Part shown: positions 54,687 through 64,000 of the stretch, piece by piece
Layout: each line of letters starts with the position of its first letter
Position numbering within the stretch: position 1 is the first letter of the stretch
Position numbers and translations under genes: made by a program
The notes under the pieces: model-generated
The model's input: only the letters and a program-made list of their open reading frames with translations
What the model was told of the DNA's origin: nothing
The model's database searches: none
Source: Bartonella sp. B1099
Lineage (GTDB): Bacteria > Pseudomonadota > Alphaproteobacteria > Rhizobiales > Rhizobiaceae
Assembly: GCF_944801835.1 (NCBI RefSeq)
Contig: NZ_CALYLN010000004.1
Coordinates: forward strand, 99,926 to 163,925
Direction: 5' to 3'
Length of the DNA: 64,000 bases

Positions 54687-56117
54687 ATGTTTAATAAACG
54701 GAAATTTTATATCAATGGTCTATGGGATGATCCAAGTACGCCTCACGATTTTGACGTCATTAATCCATCAACAGAAGAAGCTTGTGCTGTCATTAGTCTT
54801 GGAAGCACAAAAGATGCTGATAAAGCAATTAATGCAGCGAAAGAAGCGTTTCCAAAATGGAAAACCACTCTACCTCACGAACGTCTTGGATTCGTTGAAA
54901 AAATTTTAGAGATCTATGAAAAACGTTCCAAAGACATGGCTAAAACCATTTCAATGGAAATGGGAGCACCGATTGATATGGCGTTTAATGCGCAAACCGC
55001 AGCCGGCGGTTCCCACATTCGCGATTTTATCGAAGCTTATAAAGAGTTTTCGTTCCAAGAAACTTTAATAAAGGGAAATGAGCAAGCAATCCTTCACTAC
55101 GACCCTATCGGCGTCGTAGGATTAATTACGCCATGGAATTGGCCCATGAATCAAGTAACTCTTAAAGTTATCCCAGCTCTCTTGGCGGGCTGTACCATGG
55201 TGCTAAAACCCTCTGAAATTGCACCTCTTTCTGCTATGCTTTTTGCTGAATTTTTAGATGAAGCCGCACTTCCTGCCGGCGTTTTTAATTTAATCAATGG
55301 TGATGGTGCAACTGTTGGTTCTTACCTTTCAGCACATCCAGATCTAGAAATGATCAGCTTTACTGGTTCAACCAGCGCAGGAAAAGATATTTCTAAAAAT
55401 GCCAGTGCTACTTTAAAAAGAGTCTGTCTGGAACTTGGAGGAAAAGGCGCAAATATCATCTTTGCTGATGCCGACTCAGATGCTATTCAGCGTGGTGTGC
55501 GACATTGCTTTTATAATAGTGGACAAAGTTGTAATGCACCGACTCGTATGCTTGTGGAACAGAACATCTATGACAAAGCCATAAAAATAGCCAAAGATAT
55601 TGCAGAAACGACAAAAGTAGGACCAAACTGCCAAGAAGGTAATCATATTGGACCTGTTGTTTCAAAAAAACAATATGACAAAATTCAAGATCTTATCCAA
55701 TCGGGCATTGATGAAGGGGCAACTCTTGTTGCAGGCGGAACCGGTTTACCTATAGGGATGAAACGTGGTTATTATGTCCGTCCAACAGTCTTTGCTGATG
55801 TAAAACCTCATATGCGTATTTTCAAAGAAGAAATCTTTGGTCCAGTTCTCTCGATTCTTTCCTTTAGGACAGAAGAAGAAGCTATCGCTTTAGCAAATGA
55901 CACTGAGTATGGTCTTACAAACTATATTCAATCGCAAGATCGCAACAAATGTCGTCGTATTGCGGCACAAGTACGCTCTGGTATGGTAGAAGTTAACGGA
56001 CATGGATTACCTGATGGAAGCTACTTTGGAGGTGTAAAATTCTCTGGACGCGCTCGTGAAGGGGGACATTGGGGAATTAAAGAATTTCTCGATAGCAAAG
56101 CAATTTCATACTGGTAA
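54687..56117 (+). CDS. NAD(P)-dependent aldehyde dehydrogenase
   Basis: 476 residues of the ALDH superfamily: NAD-binding LITPWNWPMNQVTLKVIPAL and SFTGSTSAGKDI, catalytic Glu in LELGGKGANIIF and catalytic Cys in NSGQSCNAPTRML, and EEIFGPVLSI near residue 380. It oxidises an aldehyde to an acid; the substrate cannot be told. The gene is complete and precedes the pseudouridine synthase by 30 bp, so the two may be co-transcribed. Confidence 0.9.
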   Translation: MFNKRKFYINGLWDDPSTPHDFDVINPSTEEACAVISLGSTKDADKAINAAKEAFPKWKTTLPHERLGFVEKILEIYEKRSKDMAKTISMEMGAPIDMAFNAQTAAGGSHIRDFIEAYKEFSFQETLIKGNEQAILHYDPIGVVGLITPWNWPMNQVTLKVIPALLAGCTMVLKPSEIAPLSAMLFAEFLDEAALPAGVFNLINGDGATVGSYLSAHPDLEMISFTGSTSAGKDISKNASATLKRVCLELGGKGANIIFADADSDAIQRGVRHCFYNSGQSCNAPTRMLVEQNIYDKAIKIAKDIAETTKVGPNCQEGNHIGPVVSKKQYDKIQDLIQSGIDEGATLVAGGTGLPIGMKRGYYVRPTVFADVKPHMRIFKEEIFGPVLSILSFRTEEEAIALANDTEYGLTNYIQSQDRNKCRRIAAQVRSGMVEVNGHGLPDGSYFGGVKFSGRAREGGHWGIKEFLDSKAISYW

Positions 56118-56147
56118 AAATCTTATTAAAAACTTAATAGGAATCGT

Positions 56148-57152
56148 ATGGTCATACAGAAAATAACGGATGAAGGTGCTCTTGGACAACGTCTTGATCA
56201 GTGGCTTGCAAAACAATATCATACTGTGCTCTCACGTTCGCGTTTGCAAACCCTCATCCGTGAAGGCTGCCTTAAAATTGATGGTCAATTCATAAAGGAA
56301 CCAAAAACAAAATTAAAACCTAACCAAATAATTGAATTGGCAATGCCTGACCCTCGTGACGCAGAACCTAGCGCTGAAGCCATTGCATTGGACATTCTCT
56401 TTGAAGATGATCATGTCATTGTTATTAATAAACCAGCTGGTCTTGTTGTTCATCCTGGCAATGGTAATTGGACTGGTACGTTGGTTAATGCCCTTATTTA
56501 CCACTGTGGAAGTAGTTTATCTGGTATCGGTGGTGTTAAGCGCCCGGGCATTGTTCATCGCCTTGATAAAAATACAAGCGGTGTTATGGTCGTTGCAAAA
56601 AATGATTTGGCTCACAAAAGCCTCAGTGCTCAATTTTCTGATCATGGACGAACCTGTGCATTAGATCGACGCTATCACGCTCTGATTTGGGGGATACCTC
56701 ACCGCAATGTCTGGACAATTGATGCATCACTTGGCCGTTCACCCCATAACCGAACAAAGCAAGCTGTCGTCCATAACCAAAATCCTCATGCTCGTCATGC
56801 TGTTACACATTTTTCACTGCTTGAAAAATATAGTACTCATGCGGATTCGACGTCTTTTGCTAGTCTTCTGGAATGTCGTCTGGAAACCGGACGCACCCAT
56901 CAAATCCGTGTTCATATGGCACATATCGGACATCCACTCGTCGGTGATACGGTTTATGGAAATGCTTTTAAAACAAAATCAAACACTCTTAATCCCACTC
57001 TTAAAAATGCAATCGATCAATTCAACCGACAAGCACTCCATGCCGCAAGTCTTACTTTTGAACATCCTTCTACCGGTAAAGTTATGTCGTTTTTCGCACC
57101 GATGCCTCAAGATATGGCTAAACTTATTAAGCACTTAAAAAAAATGAATTGA
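56148..57152 (+). CDS. rluD: RluA-family 23S rRNA pseudouridine synthase (RluD-like)
   Basis: 334 residues: an N-terminal S4 RNA-binding domain (LDQWLAKQYHTVLSRSRLQTLIREGCLKIDG), then the catalytic segment PGIVHRLDKNTSGVMVVAK, where the Asp of HRLD is the nucleophile, and RTHQIRVHMAHIGHPLVGDTVYG. Proteins of this form modify helix 69 of 23S rRNA, though RluC-like specificity cannot be excluded. Its position upstream of rpoH is common in alphaproteobacteria. Confidence 0.9.
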   Translation: MVIQKITDEGALGQRLDQWLAKQYHTVLSRSRLQTLIREGCLKIDGQFIKEPKTKLKPNQIIELAMPDPRDAEPSAEAIALDILFEDDHVIVINKPAGLVVHPGNGNWTGTLVNALIYHCGSSLSGIGGVKRPGIVHRLDKNTSGVMVVAKNDLAHKSLSAQFSDHGRTCALDRRYHALIWGIPHRNVWTIDASLGRSPHNRTKQAVVHNQNPHARHAVTHFSLLEKYSTHADSTSFASLLECRLETGRTHQIRVHMAHIGHPLVGDTVYGNAFKTKSNTLNPTLKNAIDQFNRQALHAASLTFEHPSTGKVMSFFAPMPQDMAKLIKHLKKMN

Positions 57153-57300
57153 AACTTTTCTTCGTCTCAAGATTTCACAATAAAATATCTTTTTTTGAAC
57201 AAAATTGAAAAATATGCTAAAGTGAAGTTACAAGGATAGTTGGCTATCTTAAACATAGAATTTGCCTTATTAGGGAATTCAGATAAAAGGAGGGTGCTAT

Positions 57301-58185
57301 ATGGCCCATATGAATTTGTTATCAGTAATCACAGGTGATGGCGGATTAAACCGTTACTTAGAGGAAGTGCGTCGTTTTCCAATGCTTGAACCAAAAGAAG
57401 AGTATATGCTCGCTCAGCGTTATCGTGAGCATAATGACCTAAAGGCTGCACATAGGCTGGTTACCAGTCATTTGCGTCTCGTCGCTAAAATCGCGATGGG
57501 ATATCGCGGTTATGGACTCCCCATTGGGGAAGTCATTTCAGAAGGCAATATTGGACTCATGCAAGCTGTTAAGCGTTTTGAACCAGAACGTGGTTTTCGT
57601 CTTGCGACTTATGCAATATGGTGGATTAAAGCATCAATTCAAGAATATGTGTTACGGTCTTGGAGTTTGGTGAAAATAGGGACAACAGCCAATCAAAAGC
57701 GCTTGTTTTTCAATCTTCGTAAGTTAAAAAATAAACTTCAAGCATTTGATAACGGCGATCTTGATACAGAACAAGTAAAAGAAATTGCGACTCAGTTGAA
57801 TGTCACAGAAGATGAAGTTGTATCAATGAATCGCCGACTTGGTGGTGACACTTCGCTCAACGCCCCCCTTCGTACAAAAGAAGGAGAAAACAGCGAATTG
57901 CAAGATTGGTTGGTGGATGAATCGAACAACCAAGAACAAATTTTAATTGAAAAAAGTGAATTAGAAAATCGTCGTTCCATGCTTGTCAATGCCATAGACA
58001 ATCTCAATGACCGCGAAAAACGTATATTCAAAGCACGTCGTTTAAACGATATACCCTTAACGCTAGAAGAACTCTCTGGTGAATTTAACATTAGTCGAGA
58101 ACGCGTAAGACAAATTGAAATGCGTGCATTTGAAAAAGTACAAAATTCTATTAGAGATTCTACTTTATCTCAAAGTCAAGTATAA
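57301..58185 (+). CDS. rpoH: Heat-shock sigma factor RpoH (sigma-32)
   Basis: 294 residues. Region 2 (HLRLVAKIAMGYRGYGLPIGEVISEGNIGLMQAVKRFEPERGFRLATYAIWWIKASIQEYVLRSWSLVKIGTT, spanning ~64-130) contains the sigma-32 RpoH box after it (NQKRLFFNLRKLK). Region 4 has LEELSGEFNISRERVRQIEMRAFEKV. It directs RNA polymerase to heat-shock promoters. AAAGGAGGG lies 7 bases upstream of the start. Family length is normal. Confidence 0.95.
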   Translation: MAHMNLLSVITGDGGLNRYLEEVRRFPMLEPKEEYMLAQRYREHNDLKAAHRLVTSHLRLVAKIAMGYRGYGLPIGEVISEGNIGLMQAVKRFEPERGFRLATYAIWWIKASIQEYVLRSWSLVKIGTTANQKRLFFNLRKLKNKLQAFDNGDLDTEQVKEIATQLNVTEDEVVSMNRRLGGDTSLNAPLRTKEGENSELQDWLVDESNNQEQILIEKSELENRRSMLVNAIDNLNDREKRIFKARRLNDIPLTLEELSGEFNISRERVRQIEMRAFEKVQNSIRDSTLSQSQV

Positions 58186-58372
58186 GACTCTAAAAATTAG
58201 GTGTAGAGCCAATGGCTTGCACATTCTTGAATTGGAAATGAAAAAAGCATCTATTGGCTTTGTACTTAAGTGAGCCTTTCAAATTTTTTGAGTTATCGAT
58301 GTGTGCGCTTTATTGAATCCGTTTAGGTATAATGGATAAAAATGTATGGTGAGAAGTAGCCTTTTATCTTAT

Positions 58373-59800
58373 TTACATCTGTGTTTTATTCTTTTGGCCA
58401 AGAACTGTTAGTTTATCTTGTTGTGCAAGCCATTTTCCAATAACTTCATTAAAAATGGACTCACCTGTTGGGCCTTTTGCAAAGGTTAATTCATTTATGC
58501 GTCCATTTTTATCCGTTAACACCAAACGCATCCAATGCAATTCTCGCATCAATTGTAAATTTCGCTCGAGAAATGGATGATTCCTACTCAATGCAACAAG
58601 AAAAAAATCATCGTTAATCTTTGCAGAAATAGTTCTTGTTAAAGCTTGCCCAATGGATTGTTCACTTGCTTTAAAGGTTAATGCTTGAACATTGCTTATA
58701 GCTTTGCCTGAAAATTTATCAGAAAGAATAAAAATAAGGTCCATCATATATGCAGCAGGAAATGACCGATCGGTATTACGACGTAAAATTAATCGTAATG
58801 ATAGCCCTTCATCAGGAATTGTTATATCACCTTGTATAGCCATTTCTTCTGGAGCCCCCTTTACACGAGATTCCCTCATAAGCGTCCAGCGAGCACTTCC
58901 CGTTGCTACCTTTTCTGCATCATAATTTGTCCGTGCTTGATAAAAAACAGCTTCACCTGATTTTTCAAGCGATTGCAAATTGCTGGTAACAACTGTTGAG
59001 ATTCCTTCTTCATTGGAAGAATCTGCCGCTTGTTTTAAACCAACATCAACTTCACTCCCATCTTCTAATAAGCGTTGTGTTAACTTTCTCTTAACCGAAA
59101 GTTTCTTTGGTAACCCATGAGAAGCTTCAAAATTTTCTTCTAACAGCTGATGATCATTTAATACAAATACACGTCCTCCAATAAAAAAAACACCAACCGT
59201 TAAAACAATAAAACTCACAACAGAAACAGCACTTATCACAATACGCCTTTGCACCAATGATTTATTAGCACGGCGTAAAGCTTGAGAAAAAATATGCGAA
59301 ACAATATGCGGATTATCTTCTTGTGAAGGAGAAACCTTTAACGCATAGCGATTAACATGCTCAGACGATACATAAGCTTCCATATTAACAGGCTCTGCCT
59401 CTGGCATATCCGATACACAAGAATCATCAAAGACCTTGTTATCCTTTGAACATGTAACAAAATTCTGCTTGTTTTTTATATTTATTCCTGAAAATTCATT
59501 ATTCTTTTGTAATATGGTCTCTTTTATATATTTTTTATCTTCATTTATATTTGTGGGATTCCACCCAATAACTGAAGAAAGCAACTTCTTTTCAACTGCT
59601 AAATATTCTTCTTCAACAGTTTCAATAGCACTTTGGAGAATCTTTCTTTGTTCATCTGCTATTGCTTGCGGTATTTTTGCTGTTAAAAATTGATGTTTTA
59701 ATGTTTCGATAGCCCGTTTATAAATCCGCTTACGCACTTGTGGTGTAACATTATTTTGTGCATTAATTGCCTTTTTTAAGATTCCAACGAAATCTACCAT
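58373..59800 (-). CDS. Conserved membrane-anchored protein of unknown function
   Basis: 475 residues: a cytoplasmic helical N-terminus (VDFVGILKKAINAQNNVTPQVRKRIYKRAIETL), a low-complexity linker, one membrane segment near residue 185-210 (IVISAVSVVSFIVLTVGVFFIGG), and a periplasmic domain of ~260 residues with beta-rich text (SARWTLMRESRV..., MAIQGDITIPDEGLSLRLILRRN). I recall similar proteins only as uncharacterised in Hyphomicrobiales. The frame is intact. Confidence 0.7.
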   Translation of the reverse strand: MVDFVGILKKAINAQNNVTPQVRKRIYKRAIETLKHQFLTAKIPQAIADEQRKILQSAIETVEEEYLAVEKKLLSSVIGWNPTNINEDKKYIKETILQKNNEFSGINIKNKQNFVTCSKDNKVFDDSCVSDMPEAEPVNMEAYVSSEHVNRYALKVSPSQEDNPHIVSHIFSQALRRANKSLVQRRIVISAVSVVSFIVLTVGVFFIGGRVFVLNDHQLLEENFEASHGLPKKLSVKRKLTQRLLEDGSEVDVGLKQAADSSNEEGISTVVTSNLQSLEKSGEAVFYQARTNYDAEKVATGSARWTLMRESRVKGAPEEMAIQGDITIPDEGLSLRLILRRNTDRSFPAAYMMDLIFILSDKFSGKAISNVQALTFKASEQSIGQALTRTISAKINDDFFLVALSRNHPFLERNLQLMRELHWMRLVLTDKNGRINELTFAKGPTGESIFNEVIGKWLAQQDKLTVLGQKNKTQM

Positions 59801-60037
59801 TTCCTCTATAATCTCTCTTAAACTGAGAAAAGAAACCCCAGCCCTAAAGCCAAAAAAATTTTTAGCTTCACAAATTAATTGTCATTTATATTGGTGCAAC
59901 TATCGTAATAGTTTAAAATGAATATGAAAAATAAACAATGTTATTTTACACCTTTCTCTCACACGCTCTTAAAAACGCTCTTTGTTAAAAGACATAGAAA
60001 TGAACAAAGAATCTATATGAAAACCTAAAAACAATCA

Positions 60038-61327
60038 TCAATTTGCAAAGGGATCTGTAATAAGAATAGTATCTTCACGTTCTGGACTCGTGGATAATAA
60101 AGCTACTTTTGTATTAATCAGTTCTTCGATATAGCGTATATATTTAACAGCCTGCACTGGTAAATCTTCCCACCTCAATGCATGAGCTGTTTTTTCCTTC
60201 CAACCTTCTAATGTTTCATAAATAGGTCTTACACGAGCTTGAGCTCCCATGGAAGAAGGTAAATAATCAATTTTTCTACCATCAAGCTCATAACCAATAC
60301 AAATTTTTATTTCATCCAAACCATCCAGAACATCAAGTTTTGTCAACGCTACACCTTGAACACCACAAATAGTAACCATCTGACGAACTAAAACTGCATC
60401 AAACCAACCACATCGACGCTTTCTACCCGTTACAACACCAAATTCATGCCCACGTGTCCCAAGAAATTCACCAATATCATTTATCTGCTCTGTCGGAAAC
60501 GGCCCTTCTCCAACACGTGTAGTATAAGCTTTTGCAATACCCAAAACATAATGAATGACTCTAGGTCCCATCCCAGACCCTGTACATGCCTGCCCAGCAA
60601 CTGTATTCGATGAGGTTACATAAGGATAAGTGCCAAAATCATTATCGAGTAAAGCCCCTTGCGCGCCTTCAAAAAGAATGTGTTTTCCCTCCCGATAACC
60701 TTCATCTAAAAGATGCCACGTACAATCCATAAAGGGAAGAATTTTATCTGCAACTTGTATCAATTCATCATAAAGCGCTTGAGAATCAATCTCTGCAACA
60801 CCCATCCCACGACGCAAAGCATTATGATGCCTCAAAAGCCGCTCAATCTTAGCCATAAGCGTATCTTTTTCTGCCAAATCCATCACTCGGATGGCACGGC
60901 GTCCCACCTTATCTTCATAAGCCGGCCCAATACCACGCTTTGTTGTTCCAATCTTTAAACCTGATAAACCGCTTTCTCGAATTGCATCAAGATCACGATG
61001 TAAAGAAAGAATTAAGGGAGCATTTTCAGCAATCCGTAAAATTTCTGGTGTAATTTTTACCCCCTGATCACATAGTTTTTTTAATTCTGCAACAAAATGA
61101 TGAGGATCAACAACGACACCATTACCAATGATTGATAACTTCCCACGAACTAAACCAGACGGTAAAAGTGATAATTTATAACTCACTCCATCAATAACCA
61201 ATGTGTGGCCAGCATTATGCCCCCCCTGATATCTCACCACAATATCTGCGCGCTCAGACAACCAATCTACAATTTTACCTTTGCCTTCATCACCCCATTG
61301 TGTACCCACAACAACTACATTGGCCAT
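60038..61327 (-). CDS. purA: Adenylosuccinate synthetase
   Basis: 429 residues. It joins IMP and aspartate using GTP, the first step from IMP to AMP. Landmarks are [18 protein letters not shown] (P-loop and catalytic Asp), GGHNAGHT (catalytic His), [17 protein letters not shown], and the C-terminal base-recognition TKLDVLDG. Complete and of normal length. Confidence 0.97.
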   Translation of the reverse strand: MANVVVVGTQWGDEGKGKIVDWLSERADIVVRYQGGHNAGHTLVIDGVSYKLSLLPSGLVRGKLSIIGNGVVVDPHHFVAELKKLCDQGVKITPEILRIAENAPLILSLHRDLDAIRESGLSGLKIGTTKRGIGPAYEDKVGRRAIRVMDLAEKDTLMAKIERLLRHHNALRRGMGVAEIDSQALYDELIQVADKILPFMDCTWHLLDEGYREGKHILFEGAQGALLDNDFGTYPYVTSSNTVAGQACTGSGMGPRVIHYVLGIAKAYTTRVGEGPFPTEQINDIGEFLGTRGHEFGVVTGRKRRCGWFDAVLVRQMVTICGVQGVALTKLDVLDGLDEIKICIGYELDGRKIDYLPSSMGAQARVRPIYETLEGWKEKTAHALRWEDLPVQAVKYIRYIEELINTKVALLSTSPEREDTILITDPFAN

Positions 61328-61709
61328 AACTTTCTCCGTCGTGTTTGGTCAAAAAAACCAGCATCCAAAAACAAATACTTCCTTATAACGAAACCTTAGA
61401 GCAAGTGCGACTCCTCATTTCAGATTTTTCTCAATCTTCAAGAAATTAAATTTTTACATTTATGATAATAAAGATAAGCAAATACCAAAATATTCTAAAT
61501 CTGTCATTTTCGCTACAAAAAGTAAAAAATTAGAAATTTCAATTTATGCTTTCCCCTCTGACAAAGCATTCATTTTCCCTCTTAATCTTTTACAATTCAT
61601 GTATATTACTCAGGAGTCGTTTGTCTGATATAAGAATACGAAAGATCATCATAATCTCTCGTATCCTTTTTCTGTTTAAAAACGCGTTGTGAAAAACACC
61701 CGTCATTAT
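61328..61709. other. Spacer between serC and purA
   Basis: No gene. A perfect 11-bp hairpin (one G-U in the leftward RNA) is at 61636-61664. In related genomes, as I recall, serA often lies between these two genes; it is absent here. Confidence 0.5.
61636..61664. terminator. Hairpin downstream of serC
   Basis: ATACGAAAGAT pairs with ATCTCTCGTAT around a 7-base loop. The T-run is stronger on the plus-strand side (CCTTTTTCTG), so it may work in both directions. Confidence 0.55.
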
Positions 61710-62873
61710 TTAAAGATGTGCCTTTTCAACTTGGAACGCCCATTCAAGCCATTGTGTTAAAATTTCAAGGTCGGAAGCCTCAATTGTTATACCCGACCAA
61801 ATTCGCAGCCCAAGAGGAGCATCACGATACGAACCGATATCATAAGCAACACCTTCCTCAGCAAGACGATTTACAACCGCTTTTATAAAAGATATTCTCT
61901 TTTCAGTTTCTAAAGCAGTGATCACTGGATCCACAATATCTAAACAAATAGATGTGTTAGAACGCACTTCAGGATCTTTTGCCAGATATTCTAACCATGG
62001 TGTTTTACGAACAAAAGCATCAAGTACAGAAAAATTTTTCTCAACCCTTGCTCTTAATGCCGCTGCACCTCCTAGAGATTTTGCCCACTTCAACCCATCA
62101 AGAAAATCCTCAACACAAAGCATCGAAGGCGTATTGATTATTTTTCCTTTAAAAATATCTTCGTTCAGTTTTCCATTTTTTGTCATACAGAAAAGTTGAG
62201 GCATAGGCCAAGCTGGAACATGATTCTCAAGCCTCTCAACCGCACGAGGACTTAAAATCACCATACCATGTGCTGCTTCACCTCCCAAAACTTTTTGCCA
62301 CGAAAAAGTAACAACATCTAATTTTGAAAAATCAAGATGTTGTGCAAAAGCTGCAGATGTTGCATCACAAATGGTCAATCCTGCTCGCTTATCCGGAATG
62401 AAATCCGCATTCGGAATACGTACACCAGAAGTTGTCCCATTCCATGTAAAAACAACATCACGATCAAAATCAAGTTGTGTTAAGTCTGGTATTTCACCAT
62501 ATGGGGCTTCAAAACGACGCACATCAGAAAGCTTTAATTGCTCAACAACATCTTTATTCCACCCAAATCCAAAACTTTCCCACGCCGCCATATCAATGCC
62601 ACGCTCACCTAATAAAGACCATAGAGATGCTTCAACAGCACCAGTATCTGAACCTGGCATAATTCCTATACGGTGATCAAAAGGAACCTCAAGAATCTCA
62701 CGGGTTAAATTAATAACTTCAGCAAGTTTTAATTCTGCTTCTCTTGATCTATGCGAACGCCCAACTAATGCATTTTTAAGAACATCAAAAGTCCAACCAG
62801 GTCGTTTGCTACAAGGACCTGAAGAAAAATTAGCATTATTGGGACGGCTGCTTGGTTTTTGTAACATTATCAT
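61710..62873 (-). CDS. serC: Phosphoserine aminotransferase
   Basis: 387 residues of the alphaproteobacterial SerC type: NANFSSGPCSKRPGW near the start, the PLP-binding Lys in VVTFSWQKVLGGEAAHGMVIL, and a C-terminal GLRIWSGITIEASDLEILTQWLEWAF. It forms phosphoserine from phosphohydroxypyruvate. The start at 62873 (MIML...) could be a few codons shorter. Complete. Confidence 0.93.
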   Translation of the reverse strand: MIMLQKPSSRPNNANFSSGPCSKRPGWTFDVLKNALVGRSHRSREAELKLAEVINLTREILEVPFDHRIGIMPGSDTGAVEASLWSLLGERGIDMAAWESFGFGWNKDVVEQLKLSDVRRFEAPYGEIPDLTQLDFDRDVVFTWNGTTSGVRIPNADFIPDKRAGLTICDATSAAFAQHLDFSKLDVVTFSWQKVLGGEAAHGMVILSPRAVERLENHVPAWPMPQLFCMTKNGKLNEDIFKGKIINTPSMLCVEDFLDGLKWAKSLGGAAALRARVEKNFSVLDAFVRKTPWLEYLAKDPEVRSNTSICLDIVDPVITALETEKRISFIKAVVNRLAEEGVAYDIGSYRDAPLGLRIWSGITIEASDLEILTQWLEWAFQVEKAHL

Positions 62874-63274
62874 TATTTCTCCCCTTTTAGATGTTTTGCT
62901 TCCTTTATAAAGAAAAACAAATTGTTATAAAGACTCATCAAACGTCTTTTTAGAAAAAAGTCAAAAATGTTTTCTATTATTTCGTAGGCTTAAAATTCAC
63001 GGAAACTTTGTAAAAAAATCTTTCTTAATCATTCCTCTCAATTGATTCTTTTAATTTTTTTCGTATTATCACCACGATAAGATAGCATTCTGATAACAAT
63101 ACACTAATGTATCACAACATACCTATCAAGTTTATTTTATGATAAAGATTCATTGATAACTCTCTAGAATAGGGAGATAAACTTATTAAAAAATCAATTA
63201 TTTTTCTTTTGATGACTGGACAGAGGAAATTTTAATGTTATAACCGCACACGCTCTATATTTTTTATGAAGTAT
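62874..63274. other. Spacer upstream of tRNA-Phe
   Basis: A 401-bp AT-rich stretch with no gene seen; it should contain the serC (leftward) and tRNA (rightward) promoters. Confidence 0.4.
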
Positions 63275-63350
<76 letters not shown>

Positions 63351-63423
63351 CCTTTTCTGTTCAACATATTGAAATATATGCTTTTTCCATTTGATTCTCT
63401 GTTTTTAGTCCACCTATTGCAGT

Positions 63424-63639
63424 TTATACAGTTTTACCTAATTTGTTGTTATTTGCTCCATATTTTTCTTTGGAGTGAATGCTAGAATCTCTTTTTTTCC
63501 ATCTTACGGCTCTCCCTAGCTTATATGGCTCTGGAAATACTCCTTGAAGCACCCAATTGCGAATCGTTGTTGTCGATACACTAAAAAGCTCTGCACATTC
63601 ACGGGTTGTTACATATCTATCACCATCATCAAATATCAT
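63424..63639 (-). CDS. AlpA/MerR-like excisionase-type DNA-binding protein
   Basis: 71 residues with a winged-HTH of the phage type: YVTTRECAELFSVSTTTIRNWVLQGVFPEPYKLGRAVRWKKRD (shown in part as the TTRECAELFSVS helix and RAVRW wing). Such proteins are excisionases or regulators. It is downstream of the nuclease gene on the same strand and next to tRNA-Phe. Confidence 0.75.
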   Translation of the reverse strand: MIFDDGDRYVTTRECAELFSVSTTTIRNWVLQGVFPEPYKLGRAVRWKKRDSSIHSKEKYGANNNKLGKTV

Positions 63640-63707
63640 CTCATGACCTTTTTTTTATGTTACATAAATGGGTGGGAGTGCTGGGAGGAGAGAGCACCCC
63701 CATAACA

Positions 63708-64000
63708 TCAAGCGGCTTTTGTCAAAATCTTTTGCATTTCTTGCTCTATTTCTGCTAAAAAATTTTCGACCGCTTGATTGATTTGTTCGATTTGTTCTTC
63801 ATCACGATTGATGCGTTTGATCTTCATTCTCAAACCAGTGGATTTACCTACAAAGTTTGGATTATAGCTAACGAAATCACACCATTGACGTCCCGTACAA
63901 GCCATTTGGAATTGCATTTGCGCGTGATATTCAGGCTTGATATTACTATCTATAAAGAAGCGTAGATGGTTTGGTGGTTGCGGGCATTTAACCTCTACTA
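63708..64000 (-). CDS. YqaJ-family phage exonuclease/recombinase (5' part outside window)
   Basis: The frame is open to the window end. It starts inside the nuclease core with VEVKCPQPPNHLRFF, which carries the E-x-K catalytic pair, and continues with EYHAQMQFQMACTGRQWCDFVSYNP, the lambda-exonuclease/YqaJ signature. A Glu/Gln-rich helix ends the protein. Such enzymes resect DNA ends for phage recombination. The N-terminus lies beyond 64,000. Confidence 0.82.
   Translation of the reverse strand, partial: VEVKCPQPPNHLRFFIDSNIKPEYHAQMQFQMACTGRQWCDFVSYNPNFVGKSTGLRMKIKRINRDEEQIEQINQAVENFLAEIEQEMQKILTKAA

Overview
The window looks like the chromosome of a Bartonella-type alphaproteobacterium (Hyphomicrobiales). 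The evidence is an AT-rich core with long non-coding spacers, alphaproteobacterial versions of pyrD, mscL, ftsK, rpoH, rluD, purA and serC, and a mixture of decaying and mobile DNA. The genus is an inference from gene content and style; no search was run.

Region 1 (1-10.8 kb) is an integrative or satellite-like element. It has a tyrosine recombinase cut by the window edge, an AlpA-type regulator, a damaged primase, a DUF3987 replication protein and one large single-chain Type ISP restriction-modification enzyme. Diverged inverted repeats of about 190 bp, built on TGTCAG iterons, flank the restriction gene. Region 2 (10.6-13.9 kb) holds four tandem YdcK-like hexapeptide-repeat genes. The first follows a potentially structured leader, and the first three are each followed by a GC-rich hairpin. 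Region 3 (15.2-30.8 kb) is a Mu-like transposable prophage read right to left: repressor/Ner switch, early proteins, MuA/MuB transposition, GemA, Mor, lysis genes, then packaging up to a truncated gpF. All later head and tail genes are missing, so it cannot make virions by itself.

Region 4 (30.8-45.5 kb) is the most unusual. After a MATE exporter there is an island in which a promoter and perfect 23-bp palindrome precede a seven-codon ORF with an ideal ribosome binding site, then a HemN-like radical SAM enzyme and an MFS exporter. A broken PLP-dependent decarboxylase lies divergently beside it, and diverged 205-bp direct repeats bracket the segment. Farther right are two frameshifted small membrane-protein genes. 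Four polytopic membrane proteins follow, at least one with CAAX-protease/YhfC-like residues. They are interleaved with glycine-rich, bacteriocin-like reading frames that lack ordinary start codons. I read this as a decayed or unusual bacteriocin and self-immunity locus.

Region 5 (45.5-63.4 kb) is core genome: tRNA-His, pyrD, mscL, a PAS histidine kinase, a soluble FtsK translocase, an aldehyde dehydrogenase, a RluA-family pseudouridine synthase, rpoH, a membrane-anchored unknown protein, purA, serC and tRNA-Phe. Immediately after tRNA-Phe a further phage-like segment starts (AlpA-type regulator and a YqaJ-type nuclease running off the window).
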